Shown: positions 42,685 through 53,700, counted from the first letter of the stretch. The stretch: 64,000 nt of DNA from Cognatitamlana onchidii (GCF_004804355.1 NZ_SRWZ01000008.1:1-64000); one strand, 5' to 3'. A program made the numbers and translations. Notes: generated by a model from the letters alone, not told the origin.

Positions 42685-44121
42685 TTAATTAAGAAAATCT
42701 TTTCCCCATTTAGCTCTTAACTCCACAGCAAGTTGATTCACAGTGTCTTGATATTCTAGTTTTTCAGCTAGATTATCCAATTCTAAAGGATCGGTCTTAT
42801 GGTCAAATAACATACGGGCGTAAGCTATTCCATCATCTTTAACCCATTCTGTGTAAAACAAATCGCCTTTAATTAAGGTAACCATATCTTTAAATTTCGA
42901 TACTGCCCAATCTTTGTGTGATGTTTCTCCGTTTATGATAGGCACAAAACTTTGCCCTTCCACAGTTTCAGGACTCTCCAAGCCCACTAATTCTGCTAAA
43001 CTTGGGTAGATATCAATATATTCGGTAGTGGCCTCGGTTTGTTGCCCGCTTGTTTTACCCGGAACTTTTATGATTAATGGTGTTCTTAGGGCGGTTTCAA
43101 ATGTGACGTGCTTACACCAAAGTTTGTGATCACCTAAATTCCAACCGTGGTCGCCCCATAAAATAACGATGGTATCTTCATCAAGCTCTAAACGTTTTAA
43201 TTCATCTAACACCAAACCTATTTGAGCATCCACATAACTTACACAAGCGTAATAGCCGTGAATCAATTCTTTGGCTAATGAATCAGGAATATCTCCCTTC
43301 TTAGGAATGTTTCCATAATTACGTAACTCACCGAATTTATGAAATGCCTGTTTCGGAGTGCTTTTAGGCTGCACATAACTTTCAGGCAATTCAATGTTCC
43401 CTCTATCGTATAAGTCCCAATACTTTTTTGGCGCATTAAATGGTAAATGAGGTTTCATAAAACCCAATGCCAGAAAAAAGGGCTTGTTTTTATTCTTAAG
43501 CATCTTTAAATCCGCAATCCCTCTTTGAGCAATTTTACCATCAAAATAAGCGGTATCATTTACTTGTGCCATTTCGAAAGCAGTAGCTCCAGCAACAGCT
43601 AAATTTGCATTACCATTTGCTATTATGTTTTCTTCTAACTGATAATTGCGAATATTACCTTTGGGAAACCAAATATTATCCCAAGCTAAACTATCATCGT
43701 TATTCTTATGATATATTTTCCCATTGGAACGTGTTATGTATCCGTTCTGTTTTAGAAGCTTTGGTAATGAAACAGCATTGGGAGCATCAGCATCTGCCGT
43801 TGCACCATAATTTATGAAGCGATGCCTAGTTGGCCGCATGCCTGTTAATAAACTTGCCCTTGAAGCCCCACAAACAGGGATATTGCAATATGCACGATTG
43901 AACACCAAACTCTCTTCAACCAATTTATCAAGATTTGGAGATTGAATGTGACTAGCACCATAAAAATTAAGTTCAGGACGCAAATCATCAACGGCAATAA
44001 ACAATATGTTCATTGGCTTTTTTTCATCATCGACAACTTCTTCTTTTGTCTCATTTTTACATGCTACTAAAAGCATACTAATGGTAATAAACTTTAGAAA
44101 GAATTTCATATTTGTATTCAT
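42685..44121 (-). CDS. Sulfatase A, S1 family, CGASR motif (lipoprotein)
   Basis: A formylglycine-dependent S1 sulfatase of about 478 residues from the ATG at 44121. Lipobox LLVAC follows a short hydrophobic stretch, so it is likely outer-membrane or periplasmic. Metal-site [11 protein letters not shown]; the nucleophile motif is VCGASRASL, a C-x-A-x-R variant of C-x-P-x-R; then [13 protein letters not shown] and [17 protein letters not shown]. The iduronate-2-sulfatase-like pattern fits SulfAtlas S1_7. It is very similar to sulfatase C at 45622 and is 18 bases before rhaD. Confidence 0.88.
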   Translation of the reverse strand: MNTNMKFFLKFITISMLLVACKNETKEEVVDDEKKPMNILFIAVDDLRPELNFYGASHIQSPNLDKLVEESLVFNRAYCNIPVCGASRASLLTGMRPTRHRFINYGATADADAPNAVSLPKLLKQNGYITRSNGKIYHKNNDDSLAWDNIWFPKGNIRNYQLEENIIANGNANLAVAGATAFEMAQVNDTAYFDGKIAQRGIADLKMLKNKNKPFFLALGFMKPHLPFNAPKKYWDLYDRGNIELPESYVQPKSTPKQAFHKFGELRNYGNIPKKGDIPDSLAKELIHGYYACVSYVDAQIGLVLDELKRLELDEDTIVILWGDHGWNLGDHKLWCKHVTFETALRTPLIIKVPGKTSGQQTEATTEYIDIYPSLAELVGLESPETVEGQSFVPIINGETSHKDWAVSKFKDMVTLIKGDLFYTEWVKDDGIAYARMLFDHKTDPLELDNLAEKLEYQDTVNQLAVELRAKWGKDFLN

Positions 44122-44131
44122 AATTATTCTT

Positions 44132-45604
44132 TTACCAATGTTCAATGATCATATAATCGCCTTTTTTTAAGGTGCCTTTTATGGAATCGGGAATTTGTCG
44201 TCTTGGCGTATCTTTGTCAAGTTTAAATCCTTTTTGTCCTTTAGGAGTGATGATTGGCATATTACCATGGGTTTCATCTAAAATATCTCCTTGCAATTTC
44301 ATCCAACTGAACAAATCCTTTTTTAATTGTTCTTTAATGAATTGTAATTCTGGGCTTTTAATTAAGTTATATTGTTCGAAAGGATCATTTTGCAAATCGT
44401 ATAATTCTTCAAACGGTTCATTTTTGAATTTATCTGCGCCTCGTTTTATAAAGTAATCTACATTGGGTTTTCCAGTTAAATTATTAGCTACAACCTCTTT
44501 CGAATTAAAATTACGGATGTATTTATAACGCTGATTGCGTATCATACGCGATGGAAATACCTCTGAAAATAAAATATTCTGATTGGTCCTAACGCCATAC
44601 ACATAGTCATTTATCTTAACATCCTCCCCCTGAAACAATGGTAAAAAACTGTTCCCATCCATCTCTTCAGGTGCCTTTCCTCCTGCCATTTCCATAAAGG
44701 TTGGTAACACATCGGTATAATGAATGAGTTGATTTGAAGTAGTCCCAGGCTTAATTACTTTAGGCCAACGCGCTACAAAAGGTACCTTCAACCCTATATC
44801 TTTAACCGTAAATTTTCCCGAAACCCCGTGGTCCGCACTATAAATAAACAAGGTATTGTCATCTAAATAAGTATCGACTAATTCTAAAACTTTTTCAATT
44901 TGCGTGTTATCTTCTTCAATACTTCGGTAATAACCTGCCTTAGATTTCACATATTCTTTATCTCCTTTTTTCTGTTCGTTATATGGATAGAATTTAATAG
45001 CATCAACATTTGGGTTTTCAACATCAAAATATTTCCCATGTGGGTATTTAGATGTAATAAACATGCAAAATGGTTTTTTCGAAGTTTTTAAATAACGCTC
45101 TATACTATCCAAAGGGATGTAATCTCTAGGCACACCTTTTTTAGGAACGGGCTCCCATTCTCTATCCCATTGATAAACCTCTGAAGGTTTTACGTGACTT
45201 TTTCCTGCCAAAACCACCTCATAACCCAAAGTTTTCATTTGTGCGGTTACACTTTTAATATCAGGCTTTGTTGCTGTATGATTCGCAAAACAGCCATTTT
45301 TTAATGGATATTTACCAGTAAATAATTGCGACCTACTAGGTGCACAAATGGCCTGTGCAGTAAAGGCATTCGTAAAAAGCATTCCTTCTTTTGCTAATCT
45401 GTCTACTCCTGCAGTATTCACCTTCTCGTTACCATAACAACCATAATCATATACATCTTGATCGTCTGCTAAGAAGAAAATAATGTTTGGTTGGGATGAA
45501 GTCGAGTTACTAGACTCTGTATACCCTTCCTTCTTTTCTTTTTTTTTGGCACAAGCTAATGAAATGCTTAAGGCTAACAGTAATAATACTTTATGTTTTT
45601 TCAT
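44132..45604 (-). CDS. Sulfatase B, S1 family, CAPSR motif (lipoprotein)
   Basis: A 490-residue S1 sulfatase with lipobox ISLAC (Cys18), so a lipoprotein. Metal site [13 protein letters not shown]; formylglycine motif [12 protein letters not shown] with Cys87; then GKSHVKP and [11 protein letters not shown], and a long C-terminal part with [11 protein letters not shown]. It looks like the heparan-N-sulfatase-like branch (S1_8) rather than the iduronate-2-sulfatase branch. The target is probably a sugar sulfate in the rhamnose/uronate polymer. Located between the two close paralogues A and C. Confidence 0.85.
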   Translation of the reverse strand: MKKHKVLLLLALSISLACAKKKEKKEGYTESSNSTSSQPNIIFFLADDQDVYDYGCYGNEKVNTAGVDRLAKEGMLFTNAFTAQAICAPSRSQLFTGKYPLKNGCFANHTATKPDIKSVTAQMKTLGYEVVLAGKSHVKPSEVYQWDREWEPVPKKGVPRDYIPLDSIERYLKTSKKPFCMFITSKYPHGKYFDVENPNVDAIKFYPYNEQKKGDKEYVKSKAGYYRSIEEDNTQIEKVLELVDTYLDDNTLFIYSADHGVSGKFTVKDIGLKVPFVARWPKVIKPGTTSNQLIHYTDVLPTFMEMAGGKAPEEMDGNSFLPLFQGEDVKINDYVYGVRTNQNILFSEVFPSRMIRNQRYKYIRNFNSKEVVANNLTGKPNVDYFIKRGADKFKNEPFEELYDLQNDPFEQYNLIKSPELQFIKEQLKKDLFSWMKLQGDILDETHGNMPIITPKGQKGFKLDKDTPRRQIPDSIKGTLKKGDYMIIEHW

Positions 45605-45621
45605 TTTGACATTTAGGTTAC

Positions 45622-47037
45622 TTATTTATCTAGGAAATTTTTACCCCATTTTTCACGCAATGCCTTGGCAAGTACTTGAACTTGCTCTTGGTATTCTGGT
45701 TTTTCGGCAAGGTTATCCAGTTCTAAGGGATCGGTTTTATGGTCGAATAACATTTTAGCATATGCTATACCATCATCCTTAATCCATTCTGTGTAGAATA
45801 AATCACCTTTTATTAAAGTAACAGCATCTTTAAATTTTGATACTGCCCAATCCTTTTCTTGAGATTGTCCTTCAATTAATGGCACAAAGCTTTTACCATC
45901 AACTGTTTCAGGGATATCTAATCCTATGAGTTCAGCTAAACTTGGATAAATATCTATATATTCGGTAATAGCCTCAGTATGTTGCCCGCTCGTTTTGCCT
46001 GGTACTTTTATAACTAATGGCGTTCGTAAAGCCGTTTCAAATGTTACGTGCTTACACCATAATTTATGATCACCTAAATTCCAACCATGATCGCCCCATA
46101 AAATAACGATAGTATCATCATCTAATTCTAAACGTCTAAGTTCATCCAGAACTAATCCTATTTGAGCATCTATGTAGCTTACGCAGGCGTAGTAGCCATG
46201 AATAAGTTCTTTAGCTAAATCCTCTGGTAAATGGTCTTTTTTAGGAATATTTTCATAGTTCCTCAATTCACCATATTTATGAAAGGCTTGTTTTGGCGTG
46301 CTCTCCGGTTGCACATAACTTTCGGGTAATTCTATACTTGCTCTATCATACAAATCCCAATACTTTTTTGGTGCAGTAAATGGCAAATGGGGTTTCATTA
46401 ACCCCATGGTTAAGAAAAAAGGTTGTTTGTTTTCCTTTAATTTTTGTAAATCCTTGATAACTTTTAGAGCCAATTTCCCATCTCTATACACGGAGTCGTG
46501 AACCTCAGCAACTTCAAAAGGTAAGCCTCGCTTTGTTTTGCTTCTTATTTCTTGACTTTCTGGTAAGGCATAACTCCACAAAGCATCTGCTTGCCACATT
46601 TCATCCCATGCGTTTTTATCATCTGTCTTATGATGATATATCTTACCGTTTGATATGGTAGCGTATCCATTTTGTTTTAACAACATTGGCAAGGATACAG
46701 CCTCTTTAAAATCCTTATCTTTTTGAGTTTTCGCATCTAAAAATCTATGTCGTGTTGGTCTAGCCCCAGTCATTAAACTTGCTCTGGAAGCACCACATAC
46801 TGGTACATTACAGTAAGCTCGATTAAACACCAAACTCTCGCCAGCAAGTTTATCTAAATTTGGAGATTTAATATGATTTGCCCCGTAAAAATTCAATTCA
46901 GGTCTCAAATCATCAACCGCGATAAATAAAATATTTTTGGGTTTGTTTTCCTGTGATACCTCCGATTTAGTTTTCTCATTTCTACAAGACACTACTGTAA
47001 AAATGATAATGAATGTATAGTTAATTATTTTATTCAT
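45622..47037 (-). CDS. Sulfatase C, S1 family, CGASR motif (lipoprotein, paralogue of A)
   Basis: A 471-residue S1 sulfatase with lipobox VVSC (Cys18). Its central and C-terminal parts run almost residue for residue with sulfatase [19 protein letters not shown] with Cys81, the [14 protein letters not shown] metal segment, and [14 protein letters not shown]. The N-terminal third of the region after the nucleophile (residues about 95-180) is more divergent. This indicates a tandem duplication, with sulfatase B lying between. Probable S1_7 type. Confidence 0.88.
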   Translation of the reverse strand: MNKIINYTFIIIFTVVSCRNEKTKSEVSQENKPKNILFIAVDDLRPELNFYGANHIKSPNLDKLAGESLVFNRAYCNVPVCGASRASLMTGARPTRHRFLDAKTQKDKDFKEAVSLPMLLKQNGYATISNGKIYHHKTDDKNAWDEMWQADALWSYALPESQEIRSKTKRGLPFEVAEVHDSVYRDGKLALKVIKDLQKLKENKQPFFLTMGLMKPHLPFTAPKKYWDLYDRASIELPESYVQPESTPKQAFHKYGELRNYENIPKKDHLPEDLAKELIHGYYACVSYIDAQIGLVLDELRRLELDDDTIVILWGDHGWNLGDHKLWCKHVTFETALRTPLVIKVPGKTSGQHTEAITEYIDIYPSLAELIGLDIPETVDGKSFVPLIEGQSQEKDWAVSKFKDAVTLIKGDLFYTEWIKDDGIAYAKMLFDHKTDPLELDNLAEKPEYQEQVQVLAKALREKWGKNFLDK

Positions 47038-47078
47038 TATTTATTTATTTATTTTAATTACTGAAAGACAATAACTTT

Positions 47079-48572
47079 TTACTCTAAACTAGTTCTAGCC
47101 TTTTGTTCTACAAAATATGGTTGAAATGTATATTTAGATGCTGCATCCCATTTTACATTTTTTGTTGGCAAAAGCACTTTCATTTTTTCTATTTGAACCT
47201 TGTATTTAGGGTTTTCAGCTTCGTTTGTCCATTCATTTGGATCGGAACGATGGTCATAAAACTCTTCCTTACCATCCTCATACTGAATATACCTATAGCC
47301 ATTCATTTTAATAGCATGATTATTCATTCCAAAAGTAGTAATAGCCCGTGCTTCGCTAAGACCTTCATCATTTTGCATCATGGCAACCAAGCTATTGCCC
47401 TCATTTCTCTCATAAGCAGGTAAGGCACTCAACTCTAACAAAGTTGGATAAATAGATAACATCTCTACTGGTGCATCTATCTTCTTCCCTTTTGGCAAAC
47501 CTGGTCCAGCAAATAGTAATGGTGCTTTTGTAGCAGTTTCCCAAAGGGCATGTTTTGCAAAAGTTCCTTTTTCACCCAAGCGATATCCGTGGTCTGACCA
47601 TAAAACAATAACGGTATTATCGGTGTATTTACTATTTTCTAAAGCATCTAAAACCCGCCCTAATTCATAATCCACAAAACTGACACAAGCCAAATAGGCT
47701 TGTACAATTTTTTTCCACTCACCACTTTCTTTGGCCCATTCTGTAGATGGCATCATAGGTAAATCGTTAATTTTCATGCCAACTGGGGGAATATCATTTA
47801 AATCATCAGACTTATATGGTGGTGTTTCAATGGATTCTAAAGGATATAAATCGAACCATTTTTGAGGCACATATAACGGTACATGCACGCGCAAAAATCC
47901 AACGCCTAAAAAGAAAGGTTTATCATATTCGCTTTGTAACCTTTCTATTGCCCAATTTGCAGAAGCATGGTCTGGCATTAATGTGTCGCTTTCTGGAAAA
48001 GCACCCCAATCTGTACTTGTTTTACCATGAATTCCTTTGATACCCTTACCTCTACCATCCCAAACAAAACGTTTTTCTGGTAGTGGACCAAAACCCTTTA
48101 CACGTCCTCCAGATTCATCAAAAAGGCTATCTGGGGCATGTATATGAAACAGCTTCCCTATTCCCATAGTGTGATAGCCGTTATTTTTAAAATACTCTGG
48201 AAGAAAGGTTATATCTTTTGTTGCTGGATTACCATCTCGACGCACTTCATTATCGGGTGCCATTCCGTAAATACCTGTAGTTGACGGGCGCAACCCCGTC
48301 ATAATCGATGCTCTTGATGGTCCGCAAAGCGGCGCCTGAACATGCGCATTTGTAAACGTTACCCCCATGTTGGCTAACCTGTCAAAATTTGGTGTTTTTA
48401 CGTTTGAAAAGTTATCGATTGGTCCAATCATATTGTTCAAGTCATCTACTGCGATGAATAATACATTTGGTTTAGTTTCTTGATTTTCGGAAACTTCCTC
48501 CCGTGATGCATTGGATTTACAAGAACTGATTAACAAGGTAATTACAGCTCCTAAAAAGACTAATTTTTTCAT
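47079..48572 (-). CDS. Sulfatase D, S1 family, CGPSR motif (lipoprotein)
   Basis: A 497-residue S1 sulfatase. Lipobox LLISSC (Cys18); metal-site AVDDLNNMIG; formylglycine motif PLCGPSRASIMTG with Cys83 in canonical form; then YHTMGIGKLFH, GVGFLRVHVPLYVPQ and WSDHGYRLGEKGTFAKH. The iduronate-2-sulfatase-like set suggests the S1_7 neighbourhood, but it is not a close paralogue of A and C. It follows the GH2 gene with a 10-base gap, so co-translation in the PUL transcript is likely. Confidence 0.86.
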   Translation of the reverse strand: MKKLVFLGAVITLLISSCKSNASREEVSENQETKPNVLFIAVDDLNNMIGPIDNFSNVKTPNFDRLANMGVTFTNAHVQAPLCGPSRASIMTGLRPSTTGIYGMAPDNEVRRDGNPATKDITFLPEYFKNNGYHTMGIGKLFHIHAPDSLFDESGGRVKGFGPLPEKRFVWDGRGKGIKGIHGKTSTDWGAFPESDTLMPDHASANWAIERLQSEYDKPFFLGVGFLRVHVPLYVPQKWFDLYPLESIETPPYKSDDLNDIPPVGMKINDLPMMPSTEWAKESGEWKKIVQAYLACVSFVDYELGRVLDALENSKYTDNTVIVLWSDHGYRLGEKGTFAKHALWETATKAPLLFAGPGLPKGKKIDAPVEMLSIYPTLLELSALPAYERNEGNSLVAMMQNDEGLSEARAITTFGMNNHAIKMNGYRYIQYEDGKEEFYDHRSDPNEWTNEAENPKYKVQIEKMKVLLPTKNVKWDAASKYTFQPYFVEQKARTSLE

Positions 48573-48582
48573 TATTATATTG

Positions 48583-50406
48583 TTATTTATTGATGCTTTT
48601 ATAAAACGATTGCAACGTATAAAAAGCTTTTTTCTTGTTTCCTGTTTCAGATATTAAGCCTTTTCTATTCCAGCCATTTTGGTAAGGAATTAAGGTTCGT
48701 CTTGGTGACCTAAAATCTACTAGAGTCCAAGGTGTAATGCCGCTTATTCCTGGAATTTTAGCTAATGTCGGTAAGGTTTCTTGGTATAACAATTCCTGAA
48801 ATTCTTCACTCCAACGTGTCATATTATCTGCATGATACCCTTGAAGCGCACCTGCACCAAATTCTGAAATAATGACTGGTTTATCGATATCAATTTCCCA
48901 ACGAATATTTTTGATGTTATCAATTTTACCACCATACCAACCATAGTATTGGTTAAAACTTAGGACATCCACAACCTTAGCAAATTCATCTTCTACAATC
49001 ATGATATTTTTGTTTTCTTTTTTACCATGGTCTTCTAAAGCAGCACTAATAAGACGGGTATCATCTAGTTTTCTCGTCGTGGTTGCCAAATTGGTTAAAA
49101 AGGTTAAACGCTCTTTAGATGAAGGCGTTTCGTTGGCCATAGACCAGATGATAGAACAGGCTCTATTCTTATCACGACTTATCAATTCTGACAACTGCCT
49201 TTCTGCTTTATTATAGGTTTCCGGATTTGTCCATTGAATGGTCCAATACACCGGTATTTCCTCCCAAACTAAGATACCCATTTGGTCGGCTAAACGAATC
49301 ATGTTCTCATTATGCGGATAGTGCGCCAAACGCACATAATTACAGCCCAATTCTTTTGCCCAACCTAGCAGAACCCTAGCATCTTCAATAGACCAAGCTC
49401 TACAACCTCGCATGACGTTTTCTTCGTGAATGGAAATACCTTTTAGAAATATTTTTTCGCCATTTAATAAAATTTCTTTCCCTTTAGTTTCAATAGTTCT
49501 AAAACCGATTTTATCCGATATGTTATCTTTTGAAATAGCAATGTTTACATTGTATAATTTAGGATTTGTATCACTCCAAAACGACACACGTTTCACAGGA
49601 AATTTTACAGCTACAAATCCGTTAGCATCCGTTGTATAAGATTTATTTATTTTTAATTCTGGGATGGAAAGGCTAACGTTTTGATTTCCCTTATTTTCTC
49701 CATTTAATTGAATGTATCCAGAAACCTCCTTATTGTTATTTTTAGTTAGTTGAATTTTATAATCTTCTATAAAAGTGTCATCTAACTCATAAATAGTAAC
49801 ATCTCTGGTAATACCGCCATAATTCCACCAATCCGTGCTTAAAGTTGGTACTTCATCAGCAGCACGCTTGTTATCTACTTTTACGATTAAAAAGTTGTCT
49901 TTTTCTTTTAAAAGGTGCGTCATTTCAAAATTAAATGGTGTAAAACCACCAACATGCACGCCCAATTTCTTGCCATTTAAATACACATCTGCCTTGTAGT
50001 TTACTGCTCCAAAATGCAAATAGTAACGTTTAGCAGTATCATAATTTTCAACGTTAAACGTCTTTTTATACCAAACGGTGCCTTCGTAATAAAACAACTT
50101 TTCTTCTTGTGAATTCCAATCACCAGGAACAACCATAGTTGGTGCTGTATCAAAATCGTACTCTACCCTATCGGTTTTATTTTGTGGTTTTTTATTTAAA
50201 AAGTAGGCACTAGAACCGGGGTTTTCGGTACCATCATGAGGTTCCATTCTGTAGTTATAATAACCCGTTTCATAAACATCTACGATGTAATGCCACCTGC
50301 CGTTTAGGCTTTGTCCGTTTCTTAAGTAAGTATTCTGTAATAATGGTTGATTCGCAAATGTGCAAAATGAAATGAACAGTAGGCTTATGCTGACAATATA
50401 TTTCAT
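48583..50406 (-). CDS. GH2 glycoside hydrolase (beta-glucuronidase-like)
   Basis: A 607-residue secreted GH2 enzyme with signal peptide (about residues 1-19). Order: sugar-binding jelly roll (WHYIVDVYETGYYNY to about 215), Ig-like domain (to about 305), then TIM barrel. The acid/base is Glu426 in WSMANETP and the nucleophile Glu515 in ISEFGAGA. The arrangement without a C-terminal extension, together with HYPHNENMI, is like beta-glucuronidases. Removing glucuronic acid from ulvan oligosaccharides would fit the PUL. The gap to the next upstream gene is 6 bases. Confidence 0.85.
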   Translation of the reverse strand: MKYIVSISLLFISFCTFANQPLLQNTYLRNGQSLNGRWHYIVDVYETGYYNYRMEPHDGTENPGSSAYFLNKKPQNKTDRVEYDFDTAPTMVVPGDWNSQEEKLFYYEGTVWYKKTFNVENYDTAKRYYLHFGAVNYKADVYLNGKKLGVHVGGFTPFNFEMTHLLKEKDNFLIVKVDNKRAADEVPTLSTDWWNYGGITRDVTIYELDDTFIEDYKIQLTKNNNKEVSGYIQLNGENKGNQNVSLSIPELKINKSYTTDANGFVAVKFPVKRVSFWSDTNPKLYNVNIAISKDNISDKIGFRTIETKGKEILLNGEKIFLKGISIHEENVMRGCRAWSIEDARVLLGWAKELGCNYVRLAHYPHNENMIRLADQMGILVWEEIPVYWTIQWTNPETYNKAERQLSELISRDKNRACSIIWSMANETPSSKERLTFLTNLATTTRKLDDTRLISAALEDHGKKENKNIMIVEDEFAKVVDVLSFNQYYGWYGGKIDNIKNIRWEIDIDKPVIISEFGAGALQGYHADNMTRWSEEFQELLYQETLPTLAKIPGISGITPWTLVDFRSPRRTLIPYQNGWNRKGLISETGNKKKAFYTLQSFYKSINK

Positions 50407-50412
50407 GTGATT

Positions 50413-52332
50413 TTAAATAACTTGAATTGCAATTTTAACTTGATTTTTATCCTCAAAAGACATAATTAATGGCACTGCTTCTGCACCCGGCACCATATTA
50501 AATAGCCTTTCTTTGGGTGTGTCTTTTATTTTTATAACTGAACTTGAAGTGATTTTTACTACCCCATCAGGTTTCTCAATAATAATTTCATTTTCTGAAA
50601 CTTGTGTAACTTTTTCTCCTGTTGGCGATACTATTGGCAATACAAAAGCGGTCGGTGTTTTTATGACCTCATTTGTAGCGACAATAATTTCTAATTTTTC
50701 AGAATTGACAATATAAGTTAAATTGAAATTAGAAGCTGTTTCAGTTATCGCTTCAAAGTCTTCATTTTTTAGTTGTGCATTAGCCTTGTATTCCAAACTA
50801 CCCATTTCATCTTTTGATGTAAAAGTGGCTTGTAAATCAAATAAATTGGTATACCAAACTTCGTCTTTGAACGTTTCAATTCTCGGGGTTAGCGCAAAAT
50901 CCTCTCCCGGTTGCTCCTGTTGATTATGCGCTTCTAGTAGTTTATAAATTGCTAAACTAGTGGCACACAATAACCCCACTTTCATGTGATATAAGGTACA
51001 AAGCGAAGCACCTGTAGCTTGCCTTACATCTTTTCTGGTACTGTAAACGGAATCATAAGCAGATACCGTTCCGCGCCAATCGCCTTTGCCAAATAAAGAT
51101 ACATCTAACTCTTTAAAATATGTTACTCCATCTGCCACTGCTCTTGGTAATGGCGTGGAGGTATCAATTTTAGGTATATGGTCCCAATGGTCTAAAATAG
51201 TGGCTAATGGTTTAGCATGTGCAAAGGTATGATGCACACTAGCCTCAACACCATGTGATACATAATGAAGGCCACCGTACAGCAACCCATCTTTGGTGCA
51301 TTGTTTTAACAATTCCGTATTCTTGATTGCAGCAGTTCCCAAAGCTGGATTATCCCCTGCCATAAATATAAATGCAGGTTGCATACCATCACTCGTTCTA
51401 CTGCCCCAATAGGTCCACTTAAACATGCGGTTACCAAAACTGTTATCTATTCCGCCATCTGGCAGTATAAATTGCAAATGGGAATTCAAAGATTTATTAA
51501 GCACTAGTAAAAGCTCGTCATCTTTAGCCTCTAAAGCATACAACACTAAATTGTTTAGTGACTCTTCTATATTGTAACCTAAATCTATCCCTGGTAAGCC
51601 TTTGGGACTCAAGGCTTTTTTATTCTTATTTTGAATTTCGCCAAAAAGTAAGGCATTAGGTTCAGAAAAATGGCTTTTAATCTGATTTGCCATATCTTTA
51701 CTTCTTTCTATATACTTTGTATTGTTAAGCATATTGCCAATCAAATACAAAGCATAAATTGTGGTAGCGCTATAGTTGATATTAGAATTCCCCACAACAT
51801 GAAATCTATTATACACAAACTCAATAGCCTGCTCTAAACGCTTATACCAGCGTTCTTTTCTCGTTTCATCTATTAAATCGCCATGAAACTTTAATGTGTC
51901 TGCTAACGCAATAGCTGCAAAAACGGTCGTACCCTCCCAAGAATTAGGATCTACATCATTAGTCCAAGCCCCATTAGGTTTGGTTACATTTTTACCCCAC
52001 TCAAAAACAGCAATACCAGCATCTAAATATTTTTGCTCACCTGTGATTTTTGCCATACAAAAAAAAGGATATACGGCATCGATAACGCGACCGTGCACCC
52101 ATCCTGTTGGACATTTAAATTGTCCGTGCATTGCTGGGTCTGATGGATTTATGATTTGAATTTTAATCATACCATCACACCACGCTTTCAGTAAATCAAA
52201 AACTAGTTTTCTGTATTCAGGTGAATGAAATTCTTTTATCTCATTGTTACATGAACTTAACAAGCTAGTTGCTGAAAGCGATAGCCCAACACCTGTTATG
52301 GTTGACAACTGAATAAAATCTCTACGCTTCAT
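50413..52332 (-). CDS. Uncharacterised Tat-exported lipoprotein, alpha-toroid-like
   Basis: A 639-residue protein I do not recognise as a named CAZyme family. The N-terminus has a twin-arginine pattern (KRRDFIQ) and a lipobox (LLSSC, Cys28), so it is probably folded before export and then lipid-anchored. Residues about 35-430 look like an alpha-toroid of repeated helical hairpins with GWVHGRVIDAVYPFF, WEGTTVFAAIALAD, ILPDGGIDNSFGNR and HHTFAHAKPLA, followed by a beta-rich C-terminus of about 170 residues. This layout resembles toroid lyases and glycosidases. Its place between GH2 and a sulfatase suggests action on the same glycan. Confidence 0.6.
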   Translation of the reverse strand: MKRRDFIQLSTITGVGLSLSATSLLSSCNNEIKEFHSPEYRKLVFDLLKAWCDGMIKIQIINPSDPAMHGQFKCPTGWVHGRVIDAVYPFFCMAKITGEQKYLDAGIAVFEWGKNVTKPNGAWTNDVDPNSWEGTTVFAAIALADTLKFHGDLIDETRKERWYKRLEQAIEFVYNRFHVVGNSNINYSATTIYALYLIGNMLNNTKYIERSKDMANQIKSHFSEPNALLFGEIQNKNKKALSPKGLPGIDLGYNIEESLNNLVLYALEAKDDELLLVLNKSLNSHLQFILPDGGIDNSFGNRMFKWTYWGSRTSDGMQPAFIFMAGDNPALGTAAIKNTELLKQCTKDGLLYGGLHYVSHGVEASVHHTFAHAKPLATILDHWDHIPKIDTSTPLPRAVADGVTYFKELDVSLFGKGDWRGTVSAYDSVYSTRKDVRQATGASLCTLYHMKVGLLCATSLAIYKLLEAHNQQEQPGEDFALTPRIETFKDEVWYTNLFDLQATFTSKDEMGSLEYKANAQLKNEDFEAITETASNFNLTYIVNSEKLEIIVATNEVIKTPTAFVLPIVSPTGEKVTQVSENEIIIEKPDGVVKITSSSVIKIKDTPKERLFNMVPGAEAVPLIMSFEDKNQVKIAIQVI

Positions 52333-52359
52333 CTGAATATTTCTTTATTACAATTTGAA

Positions 52360-53700
52360 TTATTCAGCTCTAAATGCAGTAATTTTTGCCGTCAACTCCT
52401 CCACAATTTCTGGATGACTTTCGGCAATATTATTTTTCTCAAACGGATCTTCGGTAATATTAAATAATTGTACTACTTCATTTTTCTTTCTAACTGGATC
52501 TGGAATAATAATTTTATACGGCGGAAAAATAGCCATATTATAAAACATACTGTTTTCAATCGTGTCAAAATCGTGTGCATATACTTCTCCAAAAATACCT
52601 TTACGCTCAGCTAGCGCTTTTTCATCTAAAACACTTAATCCAGGTAAATTTTCAGGTTTTTCAATGCCTAAAATATCAAGAACTGTTGGTACCATATCAA
52701 TACTACTTGTTATTGTACTTTTATCCATTTTAGGGGTGATTTTCCCTTTCCATTTATACATAATTGGCGTACGAATTCCCATATCGTAAGGTGCGCGCTT
52801 AGAATCTTTCATATAACCACTTTTTGTAGGATCTTGTCTCCATCCATTATCACATACATAAACGAAAAGTGTGTTTTCTGTTAAGCCTTTTTCTTCAAAC
52901 ATATCAAATAACTGTCCGCAAGTTTCATCAAACCACTCGCACATGGCCCAATACTTAGCCAAATGCTCTGAGTCTGTTTTTTTCAAATACTTATCTAATA
53001 AACGTTGTGGTGGTGTATGCGGTCTGTGAGGTAAAAATGGTGCATACCATAAAAAGAAGGGTTTCTTTTCTTTTAATGCCAGATCCACATAGCTGTTAAT
53101 CGTATCTAAACCTTTTCTTCCAATTTCTAAACCATAATCTCCATGGCGACCACCTCTATTTGGGTCACCATGTGTCATACCATCATCAAAGCCCCCAATT
53201 TTGTGGTTACCATGCCACCATTTTCCTGTCTGGAACGACAAATAGCCTTTTTCTTTTAACATATCAGGAAGTGTAGTTTGCTTTTCAAAAGCTGAGATGA
53301 TGGGCTTATAAGCCTCCGCTCTATTCTTCTGACTTGCCTTACGGTCTCCTTTTACGCGATCGTAAACCTTATCATTTCCTAAAATACCATGGTCTTTAGG
53401 ATATAAGCCTGTAATGATTGTTGCCAAAGAAGGTGAACATAATGGTGTTGGCACATAGGATTGCGTAAAGGTTAAACTTTCAGATGCAAATTGATCTATT
53501 CTTGGAGTCTCTATATTTTCATCCCCCATAAAACTATAATCTGTCCATGATTGGTCGTCGGAAAGAATAAAAACAATGTTTGGTGTTTGATTTGTCTTAT
53601 CAGACTCTTGGGTTTTTGCTTCTGATGTTTTGGTTTTATTTCCACAGGAGAAACATATTAGCAATAATACAATATAACCTAGTTTGTTCAATTTGTGCAT
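52360..53700 (-). CDS. Sulfatase E, S1 family, unusual CSPSL motif (lipoprotein)
   Basis: A 446-residue S1 sulfatase with lipobox (CFSC, Cys19). The formylglycine region reads PLCSPSLATIITG: Cys88 is followed by Leu92 where Arg is normal. The metal site otherwise looks whole (ILSDDQSWTDY; VCDNGWRQDP with Asn replacing the usual His after Asp; HRPHTPP for the loop; GKWWHG for Lys). This matches a known branch (S1_16-like or near it) rather than a dead enzyme. It follows the BNR-4 gene with a 21-base gap. Confidence 0.85.
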   Translation of the reverse strand: MHKLNKLGYIVLLLICFSCGNKTKTSEAKTQESDKTNQTPNIVFILSDDQSWTDYSFMGDENIETPRIDQFASESLTFTQSYVPTPLCSPSLATIITGLYPKDHGILGNDKVYDRVKGDRKASQKNRAEAYKPIISAFEKQTTLPDMLKEKGYLSFQTGKWWHGNHKIGGFDDGMTHGDPNRGGRHGDYGLEIGRKGLDTINSYVDLALKEKKPFFLWYAPFLPHRPHTPPQRLLDKYLKKTDSEHLAKYWAMCEWFDETCGQLFDMFEEKGLTENTLFVYVCDNGWRQDPTKSGYMKDSKRAPYDMGIRTPIMYKWKGKITPKMDKSTITSSIDMVPTVLDILGIEKPENLPGLSVLDEKALAERKGIFGEVYAHDFDTIENSMFYNMAIFPPYKIIIPDPVRKKNEVVQLFNITEDPFEKNNIAESHPEIVEELTAKITAFRAE

